A stretch of 41,062 nt of DNA from the NCBI GenBank assembly GCA_902826055.1, contig CADEDJ010000028.1, positions 1 through 41,062 of the forward strand, given 5' to 3'. This document shows, one piece after another, positions 27,306-38,153 of this stretch. The stretch is from an uncultured Nitrosomonas sp. GTDB lineage: Bacteria; Pseudomonadota; Gammaproteobacteria; Burkholderiales; Nitrosomonadaceae. The notes below the pieces were generated by a model that was not told where the DNA came from, searched no databases, and saw nothing but the letters and a program-made list of their open reading frames with translations. Positions within the stretch are counted from its first letter, which is position 1. Each line of letters begins with the position of its first letter. The translations under genes and the position numbers were made by a program.

Positions 27306-29222
27306 TTAATCTGCTTCTTTTGCAACTTCGTGGGGCGCTGCAGGTTGAATTTGCTCATCAGATTTTGCTGATGGTTCACCGCCACTCGTTGCAGAAGACA
27401 TTGATTGAGGTGGTTTCGGTGGACGTGGCGGGCGACCTTCCATGATATCTTTGATTTGGTCGCTATCAATCGTTTCCCACTCCAGTAAAGCTTGAGTCAT
27501 GGCTTCAATTTTGTCTTTATTGGCTTCAATAAGTTTGCGTGCAATCGCGTATTGTTCATCAACAATACGGCGAACTTCTGCATCAACTGTCTGCATGGTC
27601 GCTTCACTCATATTTTTATGTGTAGTGACTGAGCGACCCAGGAAAACTTCACCTTCATTTTCACCATAAACCATTGGGCCAAGCTTATCAGACATTCCCC
27701 ACTGGGTTACCATCTGCCGCGCTAATTCTGTTGCACGCTCAAAATCATTGGAGGCGCCTGTTGTCATTTGCTTCATAAAAACTTCCTCGGCAATGCGTCC
27801 ACCAAACATCACGGAAATCCTTTGTAGAATCTCTTCTCGTTCCATACTAAAACGATCTTCCGTTGGCAATTGCATGGTTACACCCAGTGCACGGCCGCGA
27901 GGGATAATCGTTACTTTATGTACCGGATCAGTTTTTGGTAACAACTGTGCAACAACAGCATGTCCCGATTCATGATAGGCAGTATTTCGACGTTCATGCT
28001 CAGGCATGACTACTGAGCGCCGCTCTGCACCCATGAAAATTTTGTCTTTCGCGCGTTCAAAATCTTCCATATCTACGAGTCGCTTGTTACTACGCGCAGC
28101 AAATAATGCCGCTTCATTGACTAAGTTAGCCAAATCAGCACCTGACATGCCTGGGGTACCACGTGCCAAAATATCCGCTTTTACATCAGGCGAAAGAGGT
28201 ACTTTGCGCATATGTACATGTAGAATTTGTTCACGTCCACGTATATCAGGAAGTGGCACTGTTACTTGACGGTCGAAGCGACCAGGACGAAGTAGTGCAG
28301 GATCCAATACATCGGGTCGGTTGGTTGCTGCAATCACAATAACACCCATCGAACCTTCGAAGCCATCCATTTCTACCAGTAACTGGTTAAGTGTTTGTTC
28401 TCGTTCATCATTTCCGCCGCCCAAACCAGCACCTCGCTGACGACCTACCGCATCAATTTCATCGATAAAGATAATGCAAGGTGCATGCTTTTTTGCTTGT
28501 TCAAACATGTCGCGTACTCGGGATGCGCCAACACCGACAAACATTTCAACAAAATCAGAACCTGAAATGCTGAAAAATGGCACTTGCGCTTCACCCGCAA
28601 TTGCGCGAGCTAGCAACGTTTTACCCGTTCCTGGACTACCTACCATTAAAACGCCGCGTGGAATACGTCCACCCAATTTCTGAAATTTGGTCGGATCACG
28701 TAGGAATTCAACCAATTCCGCAACTTCCTCTTTTGCTTCCTCACAACCGGCAACATCATTAAAAGTCACTGTGTTGGTAGATTTATCGAGCATCCGCGCT
28801 TTACTTTTGCCAAATGAAAATGCACCACCATTACGTCCACCGCCTTGCATTTGACGCATAAAAAATATCCATACAGCAATTAGCAGTAGCATGGGGAACC
28901 ATGAGATGAAAATACTCATCAACATAGAAGGTTCTTCTTCTGGTTTTGCTTCAATAATAACGCCTGCTTTAAGTAAATCACTGACCATCCAGGGATCTGA
29001 TGGTGCATAAGTTGTAAAACGTCTGCCGTCAGATTTTGTACCCTTAAGCGTCCGTCCTTCGATAATAACTTTAGCAATCCTGCCTTGATTCAATTCAGCA
29101 ATGAATTGTGAATATTCCATAGGTACTTGCGTCGGTTGACGTACGCTGAACTGATTAAATACGGTCATCAACACAAGTGCAATTACTAGCCAAATGGCCA
29201 TGTTTTTAATTAAGTTATTCAA
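27306..29222 (-). CDS. ftsH: ATP-dependent zinc metalloprotease FtsH
   Basis: A membrane-anchored AAA+ protease for quality control of membrane proteins and regulators such as LpxC and sigma32. The 638-residue protein has two membrane helices (about 9-25 and 104-122) around a periplasmic domain. The ATPase domain has Walker A GSPGTGKT at 195-202, Walker B FIDEID at 252-257 and a second region of homology with [17 protein letters not shown]. The zinc site is HESGH at 417-421. A disordered Pro/Ser-rich tail follows. The start is TTG at 29222, because AAGGAG lies 5-6 bases upstream. An ATG seven codons in (MAIWLV) has no such site. A terminator follows the gene. Confidence 0.97.
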   Translation of the reverse strand: MNNLIKNMAIWLVIALVLMTVFNQFSVRQPTQVPMEYSQFIAELNQGRIAKVIIEGRTLKGTKSDGRRFTTYAPSDPWMVSDLLKAGVIIEAKPEEEPSMLMSIFISWFPMLLLIAVWIFFMRQMQGGGRNGGAFSFGKSKARMLDKSTNTVTFNDVAGCEEAKEEVAELVEFLRDPTKFQKLGGRIPRGVLMVGSPGTGKTLLARAIAGEAQVPFFSISGSDFVEMFVGVGASRVRDMFEQAKKHAPCIIFIDEIDAVGRQRGAGLGGGNDEREQTLNQLLVEMDGFEGSMGVIVIAATNRPDVLDPALLRPGRFDRQVTVPLPDIRGREQILHVHMRKVPLSPDVKADILARGTPGMSGADLANLVNEAALFAARSNKRLVDMEDFERAKDKIFMGAERRSVVMPEHERRNTAYHESGHAVVAQLLPKTDPVHKVTIIPRGRALGVTMQLPTEDRFSMEREEILQRISVMFGGRIAEEVFMKQMTTGASNDFERATELARQMVTQWGMSDKLGPMVYGENEGEVFLGRSVTTHKNMSEATMQTVDAEVRRIVDEQYAIARKLIEANKDKIEAMTQALLEWETIDSDQIKDIMEGRPPRPPKPPQSMSSATSGGEPSAKSDEQIQPAAPHEVAKEAD

Positions 29223-29390
29223 AATAGCTCCTTGGTTTGCACCTTAAAATCATTGATTAATCATTCTAACTCTATTTGATAAAATATAACAGGACAGTTC
29301 GTATCCGCTAAAAATGTTGTAAATCCAACTTTACTACTTAGTGTGACTAAATTCACTGCGGGAATCCATTTATTTTTCTGCGAATCCTAA

Positions 29391-30008
29391 CTACCTTTTT
29401 TCAAGGCCTAATAAATATAACTCATTACTGCGGTCACGCGAGGCTTCGGGTTTTCGTACCAGTACATTTCTAAAGCCTTTTCGCATTTCAAGAAGAAATT
29501 GATCAAAATCCCGACCTTGGAAAACTTTGACCAAAAAATTTCCACCATAGTTCAGTTGCTCCATTGCGAATGCGAGAGCCAATTCAGCTAAATACATACT
29601 TCTGGCTTGATCGCTGATTACTATACCACTGATATTGGGCGACATGTCTGAAATAACAAGATCCAATGGAGTATCTGCCAGATGTTTCTTCAATTCTTGT
29701 ATCGCATGCGCTTCTCTAAAATCACTTTGTATAAAATTAACACCTGATAATGGTTGCATAGCAAGAATATCAAGCGCAACGACTTTGCCGCTGCTACCTA
29801 CTTTATGGCTGGCAATTTGAGACCAACTACCAGGGGCTGCACCTAAATCCACAACAGTCATGCCTGGCTTGAGAATGTGATTACGTTCAATAATCTCGAG
29901 CAGTTTGTATGCTGCACGTGATCGATAGCCATTCTTTCTAGCTAGCTTGACAAAGTGATCATTCACATGTTCTTTCATCCAAGCTTTACTGGTTTTAGCT
30001 CGCTTCAT
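29391..30008 (-). CDS. rlmE: 23S rRNA (uridine-2552-2'-O)-methyltransferase RlmE
   Basis: Methylates the 2'-hydroxyl of U2552 in the A-loop of 23S rRNA, a late step in 50S assembly (also called FtsJ/RrmJ). The 205-residue protein has the SAM loop VVDLGAAPGSWSQ at about 52-64. The catalytic K-D-K-E set lies at lysine 35, aspartate 121, lysine 161 and glutamate 196, a constant offset of three from the E. coli numbering. ATG 30008 is preferred to the TTG one codon earlier. No ribosome site is visible. It lies 168 bases upstream of ftsH and diverges from yhbY. Confidence 0.96.
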   Translation of the reverse strand: MKRAKTSKAWMKEHVNDHFVKLARKNGYRSRAAYKLLEIIERNHILKPGMTVVDLGAAPGSWSQIASHKVGSSGKVVALDILAMQPLSGVNFIQSDFREAHAIQELKKHLADTPLDLVISDMSPNISGIVISDQARSMYLAELALAFAMEQLNYGGNFLVKVFQGRDFDQFLLEMRKGFRNVLVRKPEASRDRSNELYLLGLEKR

Positions 30009-30041
30009 CAAGTAAAATAATAAAATTTTTAAAAGAAATTT

Positions 30042-30398
30042 ATGTTAACACTAACTGTTGCTCATCGACGTGAATTAAAAGCACGGGCACACGCACTAAA
30101 TCCAGTAGCGATGATTGGGAAGACTGGATTAACTGACAGTGTGATGAAAGAACTGGATCGTGGTCTTGCGAGCCATGAATTGATAAAAATTAAAGTTCAA
30201 GTTGATGATCGGGTTGTCAGAAATACGCTATTTGATGAAATTTGTCAGCAGTTGGATGCGGCACAGGTGCAGCATATAGGGAAAGTATTTGTTATTTATC
30301 GACCTAAGCCAGAAGAAAGTGAGAGAAAAAAAGTTGTGAAAAAATCTGGTGATAAAAAACGTAAGCTATTTCGTACTAAACGAAGCTTCCAAAACTGA
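30042..30398 (+). CDS. yhbY: CRS1-YhbY (CRM) domain RNA-binding protein
   Basis: A 118-residue ribosome-assembly factor that binds pre-50S particles. The CRM domain covers about 1-95, starting LTVAHRRELKARAHALNPV and carrying the GxxG loop of IGKTGLT. It has the conserved LIKIKV strand and IGKVFVIYR near the end. A lysine/arginine-rich tail of about 22 residues follows. It is the only rightward gene in this block, starting 33 bases from rlmE on the opposite strand. That gap is too short for two separate promoters, so rlmE is probably driven from inside yhbY. It converges on greA with an 18-base gap. Confidence 0.93.
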   Translation: MLTLTVAHRRELKARAHALNPVAMIGKTGLTDSVMKELDRGLASHELIKIKVQVDDRVVRNTLFDEICQQLDAAQVQHIGKVFVIYRPKPEESERKKVVKKSGDKKRKLFRTKRSFQN

Positions 30399-30416
30399 GG
30401 TTCTTGGGGATTGTAA

Positions 30417-30893
30417 CTAGATGTATTTAACATCAAGTATTTCATATTCACGTATACCGCTAGGTGCTTGGACTTCTGCAATATCTCCGGCATATTTACC
30501 AATGAGAGCTCTGGCAATGGGTGAGCTGATCGAAATTTTTCCATCTTTGATGTTAGCTTCGTCGTCACCTACGATTTGATAAGTGACCGTTTCACCGCTT
30601 TGTAAGTCTTCCAGTTCCACGGTGGCACCGAATACACATGCACCATCCGCATTGATGAGGGCCGGATTAATGATTTGCGCACTCGATAGTTTACTTTCCA
30701 ACTCTGCTATTCGCCCTTCGATAAAGCCTTGCTTTTCCTTTGCAGCATCATATTCAGCATTTTCGGACAGATCTCCATGAGAGCGTGCTTCTGCAATTGC
30801 CGCAATGACAGCTGGACGGTGCACAGTTTTCATTTCATGTAACTCTTTGCGCAATGCTTCCGCTCCTGCTACCGTTAATGGAATAGTACTCAT
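30417..30893 (-). CDS. greA: Transcription elongation factor GreA
   Basis: Rescues backtracked RNA polymerase by inserting its coiled coil into the secondary channel and stimulating transcript cleavage. The 158-residue protein has an N-terminal coiled coil (about 1-75) with the acidic tip [10 protein letters not shown], including aspartate 41 and glutamate 44. These are the residues that hold the catalytic magnesium in E. coli GreA. The C-terminal FKBP-like domain ends [17 protein letters not shown]. It lies 66 bases after carB on the same strand, the common carAB-greA order. The ribosome site is weak (AAAGGTAAG about 10-12 bases upstream). Confidence 0.96.
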   Translation of the reverse strand: MSTIPLTVAGAEALRKELHEMKTVHRPAVIAAIAEARSHGDLSENAEYDAAKEKQGFIEGRIAELESKLSSAQIINPALINADGACVFGATVELEDLQSGETVTYQIVGDDEANIKDGKISISSPIARALIGKYAGDIAEVQAPSGIREYEILDVKYI

Positions 30894-30959
30894 TGTAATT
30901 TCTTACCTTTCATTTTCATTCTGTTTTTAATAATCGAGCCAATAAATTTTATTGTGGTA

Positions 30960-33900
30960 TCACGACCTAAGCTGTGTGTGCAATTTCTGTAAATTATAAG
31001 CTTGTAATTCACATCTGTTTATTATACCCATGCAAGCAGCGCGTGCGCCTGCTAATGTTGTATAGTAAGTCACTTTTGCTTGAAGTGCAGCATGACGAAT
31101 TGAATAAGAGTCACGTATGGCACTGCGTTGATTTTTTACCGTGTTAATAATCAAGCTGATTTCACCATTTTTAATCATGTCGACAATATGCGGACGACCT
31201 TCTGCTACTTTATTGATAATAATGACATTGATTCCAGCTTCTGAAATCGCGGCGGCTGTTCCGCGCGTAGCATAAACGGTGAAGCCAAGTTCTGCAAGGT
31301 TACGTGCGATTTCGACAGCATGCTGTTTATCAGATTGCCGCACGCTAATAAAAATCTTGCCGGATGCTGGCAGGCGAACATCTGTGGCCAACTGAGATTT
31401 AACAAAAGCTTCGGCGAAAGTAGCGCCCATGCCCATGACTTCACCGGTGGACTTCATTTCCGGACCTAATATCGTATCAACACCAGAAAGTTTTAAGAAA
31501 GGGAAAACAGCTTCTTTAACTGAGTAATAATCAGGAATTACTTCTTCGGTAATGCCTTGTTCTGTTAGCTTTTTTCCTGCCATGCAGCGTGCTGAAATTT
31601 TTGCCAATTGCAGGCCGGTTGCTTTGGAAATGAAGGGCACTGTGCGCGATGCTCTAGGATTGACCTCGAGAACATAAACGGTATTATCCTGAATTGCGAA
31701 CTGAACATTCATCAGCCCTACAACGTTTAATGCACGGGCCATCTCAGCCGTTTGGCGGCGTAATTCATCGAGTATCTCAGGTTGCAGATTGAAAGTTGGC
31801 AAGGCGCATGCTGAGTCACCGGAATGCACACCCGCTTGTTCGATATGCTCCATGATACCGCCAATCAAAACAGTTTCACCATCATATATGGCATCAACAT
31901 CGACCTCGGTGGCGTTGGTAAGAAAATGATCCAGTAACACCGGCGAATCATTGGACACTTTAACAGCTTCGCGCATATAACGTTCTAGCTCAGCTTTTTC
32001 ATGCACGATTTCCATGGCTCGCCCGCCCAGTACATAACTCGGTCTGACTACAAGCGGATAGCCAATTTCATCGGCAGCGGTCAAAGCTGATTGCGGATCG
32101 CGCGCTGTACGATTGGGAGGTTGCCGCAAGCCCAATGATTGCAACATTTTCTGGAAGCGTTCGCGATCTTCAGCGCAGTCTATCATGTCCGGGCTGGTAC
32201 CGATTATGGGGACGCCGTTTGCTTCTAAGTCTCGCGCAAGCTTGAGAGGCGTTTGTCCGCCATATTGCACGATTACACCATTGGGTTTTTCCACAGCAGC
32301 AATTTCGAGTACGTCTTCCAGTGTCAAGGGTTCAAAATATAAGCGATCCGATGTGTCGTAATCGGTCGAAACTGTTTCAGGGTTGCAGTTAACCATGATC
32401 GTTTCAAAGCCATCTTCACGTAACGCCAAGGCTGCGTGTACACAACAATAATCAAACTCAATGCCTTGACCGATACGATTGGGGCCGCCGCCCAGTACCA
32501 TAATTTTCTTTTTATTTGTCGGCTGTGATTCGCACTCATCCTCGTAAGTGGAATACATATAGGCTGTACTGGTGGCGAATTCGGCCGCGCACGTATCGAC
32601 ACGTTTATATACCGGTCTTACATTTAATTGCTGTCGGTAAGTTCGCACCGCAGTTTGCTCGGTTTGAAGCAATTTTGCCAAGCGTCGATCGGAAAAACCG
32701 CTTCGTTTGAGTTTACGTAATGCGTGTTTATCCAATGCTTCCAGGCTTGTGTTTGCCAACATTTGTTCTTGCTTGACGAGATCCTCGATTTGCGCAAGAA
32801 ACCAAATATCGATATGTGTCAACTGATGGACTTCATCAATGGACAGCTTGCAACGGAAAGCATCAGCAATATACCAGATTCGCTCGGGACCGGGATTAGC
32901 CAGTTCCGTTCGAATGATTTCGAGATTGTCGGTTTTCTCGTCCAATCCATCAGCACCGGTTTCCAGTCCGCGCAAAGCTTTTTGCAAAGATTCCTGAAAA
33001 GTGCGGCCGATTGCCATGACTTCACCGACCGATTTCATTTGCGTGGTCAAGCGATCATTGGTTTGTGGAAACTTTTCAAAGGCAAAGCGCGGCACTTTGG
33101 TCACGACATAATCGATAGTGGGCTCGAACGATGCCGGTATCACACCGCCGGTGATATCATTGCCCAGCTCGTTGAGGGTATAGCCGATGGCAAGTTTGGC
33201 GGCAATCTTGGCGATTGGGAAGCCGGTTGCTTTCGATGCCAGCGCAGAGGAGCGCGACACGCGTGGATTCATTTCAATCACCAGCATGCGGCCAGTATCT
33301 GGATTAATCGCAAATTGAACATTGGAGCCGCCCGTTTCCACGCCGATTTCGCGTAATACCGCAATCGATGCGTTGCGCATCAGTTGATATTCCTTGTCCG
33401 TCAATGTTTGAGCGGGTGCTACGGTGATTGAGTCGCCGGTATGAACACCCATTGGATCGAGATTCTCAATGGCGCAAACAATAATACAATTATCGTTTTT
33501 ATCCCGCACGACTTCCATTTCAAATTCTTTCCAACCGATGACAGATTCTTCAATCAGCAATTCTCTGGTCGGTGAAGTTTCCAAGCCGCGTTCGCAGATA
33601 TCGAGAAATTCTTGGCGATTGTATGCGATACCGCCGCCACTTCCGCCCATCGTGAAAGACGGGCGAATGATGACAGGATAGCCCAGCATCGCTTGAACTT
33701 GAAGTGCTTCTTCCATGCTATGAGCAACTGCAGAGCGGGCAGAATTCAAGCCGATGCGGCTCATGGCCTGTTTAAATTTCTCACGATCTTCGGCCATGTC
33801 GATCGCTTCCCGGGAAGCACCAATGAGTTCGACACCATATTTTTGCAATACACCGTGCTTGACCAGATCCAGCGCGCAGTTTAATGCGGTTTGTCCGCCC

Positions 33901-34169
33901 ATAGTCGGCAGTAGTGCCTGAGGCCGCTCAATGGCGATTATCTTTTCAAGCATAGGCCAGGTAATCGGTTCGATGTACGTTGCATCCGCCATTTCCGGAT
34001 CGGTCATGATGGTGGCTGGGTTGGAGTTGACTAAAATGATACGGTAGCCTTCTTCCCGTAGGGCTTTGCAGGCTTGAGCGCCGGAATAATCGAATTCGCA
34101 CGCTTGACCGATGATAATAGGACCGGCACCGATGATGAGGATGGATTGAATGTCGGTACGTTTAGGCAT
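30960..34169 (-). CDS. carB: Carbamoyl-phosphate synthase large subunit CarB
   Basis: Makes carbamoyl phosphate from ammonia, bicarbonate and two ATP for pyrimidine and arginine synthesis, with ammonia channelled from CarA. The 1069-residue protein is close to the E. coli length. It has two homologous ATP-grasp halves: [12 protein letters not shown] at the start of the first and [15 protein letters not shown] near 560. Each half has its own EMNPR/EVNPR metal motif ([11 protein letters not shown] and [10 protein letters not shown]). The C-terminal MGS-like regulatory domain covers about 935-1069. No frameshift is seen. It follows carA after 27 bases. No strong ribosome site is visible. Confidence 0.97.
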   Translation of the reverse strand: MPKRTDIQSILIIGAGPIIIGQACEFDYSGAQACKALREEGYRIILVNSNPATIMTDPEMADATYIEPITWPMLEKIIAIERPQALLPTMGGQTALNCALDLVKHGVLQKYGVELIGASREAIDMAEDREKFKQAMSRIGLNSARSAVAHSMEEALQVQAMLGYPVIIRPSFTMGGSGGGIAYNRQEFLDICERGLETSPTRELLIEESVIGWKEFEMEVVRDKNDNCIIVCAIENLDPMGVHTGDSITVAPAQTLTDKEYQLMRNASIAVLREIGVETGGSNVQFAINPDTGRMLVIEMNPRVSRSSALASKATGFPIAKIAAKLAIGYTLNELGNDITGGVIPASFEPTIDYVVTKVPRFAFEKFPQTNDRLTTQMKSVGEVMAIGRTFQESLQKALRGLETGADGLDEKTDNLEIIRTELANPGPERIWYIADAFRCKLSIDEVHQLTHIDIWFLAQIEDLVKQEQMLANTSLEALDKHALRKLKRSGFSDRRLAKLLQTEQTAVRTYRQQLNVRPVYKRVDTCAAEFATSTAYMYSTYEDECESQPTNKKKIMVLGGGPNRIGQGIEFDYCCVHAALALREDGFETIMVNCNPETVSTDYDTSDRLYFEPLTLEDVLEIAAVEKPNGVIVQYGGQTPLKLARDLEANGVPIIGTSPDMIDCAEDRERFQKMLQSLGLRQPPNRTARDPQSALTAADEIGYPLVVRPSYVLGGRAMEIVHEKAELERYMREAVKVSNDSPVLLDHFLTNATEVDVDAIYDGETVLIGGIMEHIEQAGVHSGDSACALPTFNLQPEILDELRRQTAEMARALNVVGLMNVQFAIQDNTVYVLEVNPRASRTVPFISKATGLQLAKISARCMAGKKLTEQGITEEVIPDYYSVKEAVFPFLKLSGVDTILGPEMKSTGEVMGMGATFAEAFVKSQLATDVRLPASGKIFISVRQSDKQHAVEIARNLAELGFTVYATRGTAAAISEAGINVIIINKVAEGRPHIVDMIKNGEISLIINTVKNQRSAIRDSYSIRHAALQAKVTYYTTLAGARAACMGIINRCELQAYNLQKLHTQLRS

Positions 34170-34196
34170 ATTTTTCAGAGAGTGAACATTGCAATG

Positions 34197-35354
34197 CTAT
34201 GATTGAGAATGCTGCGTTTTACGGTGCTGCATCATGGCGATAAATTTATCAAACAAATAATCGGCCTCGTGTGGGCCGGGACTGGCTTCCGGATGACCCT
34301 GAAAGCAAAATGCCGGCTTATCAACCAATTCAAATCCTTGCAAGCTGCCATCGAACAGCGATACATGGGTGATGCGCGCGTTGCCGGGTAAGGAGTCCAG
34401 ATCGACTGCAAAACCATGATTCTGGCTGGTTATGATGACTTTGCCGCTGCTGACATCTTGAACAGGATGATTGGCGCCATGATGGCCAAATTTCATTTTG
34501 ACTGTGCGTGCGCCACTGGCTAATGCCAATAATTGATGTCCAAGGCAAATGCCAAATATCGGGATATTTTTTTGCAGCAAGACTTGGGTAGTGGAAATTG
34601 CATAATCGCAAGGTTCAGGGTCACCGGGACCATTGGAGAGAAAGATGCCGTCCGGTTGAATTTTCATGACTTCTTCTGCCGGCGTTTGTGCAGGAAAAAC
34701 TGTCACCTTGCAACCACGCTGCGCGAGCTTGCGCAAGATTGTGCGCTTGATGCCAAAATCGAAAGCGGCGACATGAAATACGGGGTTTTCCTGAATCCGG
34801 AAATCTGATTCCAACGACCATTCACCTTCCATCCAGGTATACGGTTGCCGGCAACTCACCACTTTGGCAAGATCCATTCCCGCGAGCCCAGGAAATGCCC
34901 TCGCGGCTTGCAAAGCTTTGCCCTCATCAATTTCTCCCGCCATAATGCAGCCCGATTGCGCACCTTTCTCACGCAAAATCCGCGTCAATTTACGCGTATC
35001 GATTTCCGCAATAGCGATGACGTTTTGTTCCCGGAGAAATTCGGCTAATGTCTGGGTTTTTCGGTGATTGCTGGCAATTAACGGAAGATCACGAATGACT
35101 AGTCCGGCGGCATACACTTTGTCGATGTTGCCTGATTCAAAATCAACCGGATTGGCGCCCGTATTGCCAATATGCGGGTAAGTCAGGGTAATGATTTGCT
35201 GGCAATACGAAGGATCGGTTAATATTTCTTGATAGCCGGTCATCGCCGTATTGAAAGCGACTTCCCCTGTTTTGATACCTTCAACACCGATAGACGCGCC
35301 ATAAAAAACCGTTCCATCAGCAAGAGCGAGGATGGCGTGCGAGCGTTGTGACAC
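34197..35354 (-). CDS. carA: Carbamoyl-phosphate synthase small subunit CarA
   Basis: The glutaminase subunit that supplies ammonia to CarB. The 385-residue protein has an N-terminal CPSase domain with [21 protein letters not shown] and a class I glutamine amidotransferase domain. The catalytic triad is the cysteine of FGICLGHQ near 270 and the histidine and glutamate of [11 protein letters not shown] near 354 and 356, the positions found in E. coli. I chose GTG 35354 because AAGGAG lies 6 bases upstream. A TTG at 35378 would extend it by eight residues across that site. It is the first gene of a carA-carB unit, with greA next. Confidence 0.96.
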   Translation of the reverse strand: MSQRSHAILALADGTVFYGASIGVEGIKTGEVAFNTAMTGYQEILTDPSYCQQIITLTYPHIGNTGANPVDFESGNIDKVYAAGLVIRDLPLIASNHRKTQTLAEFLREQNVIAIAEIDTRKLTRILREKGAQSGCIMAGEIDEGKALQAARAFPGLAGMDLAKVVSCRQPYTWMEGEWSLESDFRIQENPVFHVAAFDFGIKRTILRKLAQRGCKVTVFPAQTPAEEVMKIQPDGIFLSNGPGDPEPCDYAISTTQVLLQKNIPIFGICLGHQLLALASGARTVKMKFGHHGANHPVQDVSSGKVIITSQNHGFAVDLDSLPGNARITHVSLFDGSLQGFELVDKPAFCFQGHPEASPGPHEADYLFDKFIAMMQHRKTQHSQS

Positions 35355-35378
35355 AAAAAACTCCTTGGAAACTGGCAA

Positions 35379-35695
35379 AATCTGGGAAAAAGAACCAAAG
35401 CTAATCTATTGCACTACCCTAGTCATTGGATGATGAGATTATACGTGAAAAAGGTTTGGTTTTCTATGAGGTATGCTATTATCAAAATTTAGCGGTATCG
35501 TGTGTTTACCCCCTAATAATCAACTAGAAAGATTCTTTTTCCGCTCTTTTGATCGATGGGGAAAGAAATTGATTGACAAAACTGCAACAATTAATTTTTG
35601 TGAGAACAATAATAGTGTATGTGGTACACGATATTTCTTATTTTATGTGTTTGTGCCTACTTTTAATGCAATATCTCAGATAGCGGAGAATGGAA
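35379..35695. other. Divergent intergenic region between carA and a DUF883 gene
   Basis: This stretch holds the putative leftward carA promoter near 35438. In the rightward direction there is a TTGACA at 35573-35578, but no good -10 hexamer follows at 16-18 bases. A rightward open frame starting at 35473 has no ribosome site and no recognisable product, and runs into the next gene in another frame, so it is not called. Confidence 0.45.
35438..35443 (-). promoter_or_regulatory. Possible -10 element for carAB
   Basis: TATAAT, a perfect -10 hexamer, occurs on the minus strand about 85 bases upstream of the carA start. The -35 region at 16-18 bases spacing (TAGAAA/ATAGAA) is a poor match, so an activator may be needed. 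The start point would be near 35431. No ARG box or PyrR/attenuator structure was recognised. Confidence 0.4.
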
Positions 35696-36025
35696 ATGAA
35701 TCAGAATTTTAATGTAAGAAAAGATGAGCTGTTAAAAGATATACAGAATATTTTAAAGAATGCTGAAGATCTTTATGAATCTATTGCTGATGATGGTACC
35801 GATAAAACCAAGCAAATCAAGAAGAATTTAAAAGCAAAGATAGAAAAAACCAGGGTGCAATTTGAGGATATCGAAGATAGTTTGACTGATATTGCAGAAA
35901 CAACTGCTGCAACTGTAGCAGACGCTGATGCGTGGATACGCAATAATCCTTACCCTGCTTTAGGAGTAGCGTTTTCAATGGGAATGTTAATAGCATTACT
36001 GCTCGGCGGGAATTCGCGCCGCTGA
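35696..36025 (+). CDS. DUF883 (ElaB/YqjD/YgaM-type) membrane-anchored protein
   Basis: A 109-residue protein with a long charged amphipathic helical region (about 1-75, rich in Lys, Asp and Glu) followed by DAWIRNNPYPALGVAFSMG and a single C-terminal membrane helix. That layout is the ElaB/YqjD/DUF883 pattern. Family members are inner-membrane tail-anchored proteins, some of which bind ribosomes in stationary phase. ATG 35696 is preferred to ATG 35690, because GGAG at 35685-35688 is 7 bases from the first and only 1 base from the second. The gene stands alone. No clear terminator follows. Confidence 0.85.
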   Translation: MNQNFNVRKDELLKDIQNILKNAEDLYESIADDGTDKTKQIKKNLKAKIEKTRVQFEDIEDSLTDIAETTAATVADADAWIRNNPYPALGVAFSMGMLIALLLGGNSRR

Positions 36026-36285
36026 GAATTTTTATTGTATTTGAATACGGTCTTAACTTTCACCAAAAAGTAACTTAATGAACGAGCATTGAGTATTGTG
36101 AAAGCGGCGATAAGTAATTGAGTGGAGTAACTAGATATAGACTCTGCTTTTACATCATTTGAGCGACTAATAGTTCGCTTAAAAAATGTGCGATTTAAAT
36201 GACTAATCTCTCAAAGCTGACATACTAAAAACTATTGCAATATTGGTAACCGCCGTGTTCTGGTGTTTGTTTCTAATACCAAATC

Positions 36286-38094
36286 TTAATTTAAATCAAG
36301 AAGATCCAACTTATCAAGCTCCGTTACAGTTTCTTGGAGTGTGTAGACTATTCTATTGGCCCCCACTGCTTGTAATTTGTCAAAATTACTTTTAGCGGAT
36401 TCCGAGTCATCTAAACCTAGTCTGCTCGCCACAATAATTATCTCCGGGAAACGTGCGCGTACTCGCTTACAGAGATAAACAGTATGCGCTAAGCTACCAG
36501 GATAAACCGAAACAATAACAATAATATTGGCTTTTATTTGTTCTATCCCTGTCAGCATTTCGGTCGCTAAACCCAAAGAAGTAATTTCGTGCCACTCAAA
36601 ATCTTCATTGTGTATTGATTTTCTCAGCATAGTTACAGCCAGTTCATCAGTGGGATCACGTGCGGGTATGGTCAAAATTATTTTTCGCTTGGTTTGTGCT
36701 TGTTCTTTATGTTCTTGAGCTTCTGCTTCGTTTATTTGTTCGGCAAGAACGGTTCTTAAATTTTCGATAAGCTCACGTTGTTCCTCACTATCAATTTTTC
36801 CTTGGCGTAAATCGATTCTGGCTTGCAACAATGCTGGAATGGCCAAATCATCGAATGCCTGCGCTAGGGTTTTATCGGTATTTGAAGAAAGTTCTTGTTC
36901 AACCAACCCCGTTGCCTCATCAACATCATCGGCTAACAATCGTTGATAAAAGCGTTGTCCAACTGATAAAGCGGGCCGATCGCCGAGGAGCGTATCCAGG
37001 AAACTTAAGTAAGGAACATATCGCCCCAATACCACGATACAAACCGTTAACGGTGAGGCCAAAATAAGACCAATCGGTCCCCATAACCATGTCCAGAATG
37101 CTACGCATACCAGCAGGGCTGCCTGAGATACACCGATACCGCGTCCGTAGAGCATGGGTTCTATGATCATGTTGGTGATAAGCTCAAGCACACAGAACAT
37201 GGCGAGTACCATAATTGCTAATGACCAATCAGGCGAAATCAGCAGGCTCAGCATGATGGGAAGGATTGCGGTAAGCCATGGCCCTAGATATGGGATATAA
37301 CGTAACAAAGCTCCAAAGAATCCCCATAAAGCGGCATACGGAACACCAATTAACCATAAACCCAGAGCTACTGCAATTCCATATCCTACATTTATCAGTA
37401 ATTGCATCAGCAGATATCTACTGACGCGTTCACCGGCATCTTCAAATGCTCGTGTGGTATGCGCTATCTGTTCAACACCAATTAATGAAATCACACGATC
37501 ACGTAAATCTTCTCGATTGAGCAGCATGAAGCAAACCAACACAATTATCAAACCGGCGTTAGCCAGAGGTTCCAGCATGGGACCAAAAAGAGACCACAAC
37601 TGCGATAATTGAAAGGGGCCATCATTTACAATACGAACCGGCTGAGCATCTATTTTTTCTTTTTTGTCAGTAGGAATAGGTAAGCTATCTTCTATGGCGG
37701 GGTTATCTGTCAGTTGCTCGGTAATACGTTCTGTTACAGCCTGCAATTTATCTAATAATCCATCACGTTCACGTTCAGTAAGTTGATTGATTTTGGATAA
37801 GATGTTGTTTTCGTACTGCGGGTATGCATCCAATAAGCTTCCCATTTGATTAGTTATACCCCACATAGCACCGACAATGCTACTTAGTGCAAGCGAAGAG
37901 GCTAGAGCGACAGCGACTACTCGAGCAATACCGTGTTGCTGTAGCCATGATACTATTGGTGATAGCAGAAACGTCAGCAAAATGGACAATGCAACAGGGA
38001 TAATGATCACCCTGGCCCAATAAAGAAAACCCAGTACCAGCGCCAAAGCGATTAACATGGAGACATTATTGGTAATGCACTGATTTTTATTCAT
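36286..38094 (-). CDS. AI-2E family transporter with a C-terminal B12-binding-like soluble module
   Basis: A 602-residue protein. Residues 1 to about 365 form an AI-2E/PerM-type membrane domain: two N-terminal hairpins, a soluble middle helix region (about 85-165), then the conserved core with LLINVGYGIAVALGLWLIGV, LRYIPYLGPW and IEPMLYGRGIGVS. The exact substrate of such proteins is usually unknown. Residues about 375-460 are helical and 471-590 look like an alternating beta/alpha Rossmann fold. Together they resemble the cap-plus-fold module of cobalamin-binding proteins. The D-x-H-x-x-G ligand motif is absent (DPTDEL stands in its place at 480-485). No ribosome site is visible at ATG 38094. 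It diverges from the next gene by 59 bases. Confidence 0.8.
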   Translation of the reverse strand: MNKNQCITNNVSMLIALALVLGFLYWARVIIIPVALSILLTFLLSPIVSWLQQHGIARVVAVALASSLALSSIVGAMWGITNQMGSLLDAYPQYENNILSKINQLTERERDGLLDKLQAVTERITEQLTDNPAIEDSLPIPTDKKEKIDAQPVRIVNDGPFQLSQLWSLFGPMLEPLANAGLIIVLVCFMLLNREDLRDRVISLIGVEQIAHTTRAFEDAGERVSRYLLMQLLINVGYGIAVALGLWLIGVPYAALWGFFGALLRYIPYLGPWLTAILPIMLSLLISPDWSLAIMVLAMFCVLELITNMIIEPMLYGRGIGVSQAALLVCVAFWTWLWGPIGLILASPLTVCIVVLGRYVPYLSFLDTLLGDRPALSVGQRFYQRLLADDVDEATGLVEQELSSNTDKTLAQAFDDLAIPALLQARIDLRQGKIDSEEQRELIENLRTVLAEQINEAEAQEHKEQAQTKRKIILTIPARDPTDELAVTMLRKSIHNEDFEWHEITSLGLATEMLTGIEQIKANIIVIVSVYPGSLAHTVYLCKRVRARFPEIIIVASRLGLDDSESAKSNFDKLQAVGANRIVYTLQETVTELDKLDLLDLN

Positions 38095-38153
38095 GTTTTG
38101 TTGAGTAAAAACAAATTTTCTGGAAAGATAAAATCACGAAACGCTATTATATT

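Noticed and set aside
29223..29390. A heat-shock (sigma32) promoter for ftsH
   Set aside because: No CTTGAAA/CCCCAT pair is present. There is only a TGTTATATT that might be an extended -10, without a -35.
32724..33356. A 210-codon open frame antisense to carB
   Set aside because: carB is a full-length conserved enzyme over this stretch. Its codon pattern leaves long open antisense frames by chance, and the antisense product has no recognisable feature.
35473..35712. A 79-codon rightward open frame upstream of the DUF883 gene
   Set aside because: It has no ribosome site and no domain, and it overlaps the well-supported DUF883 gene in a different frame.
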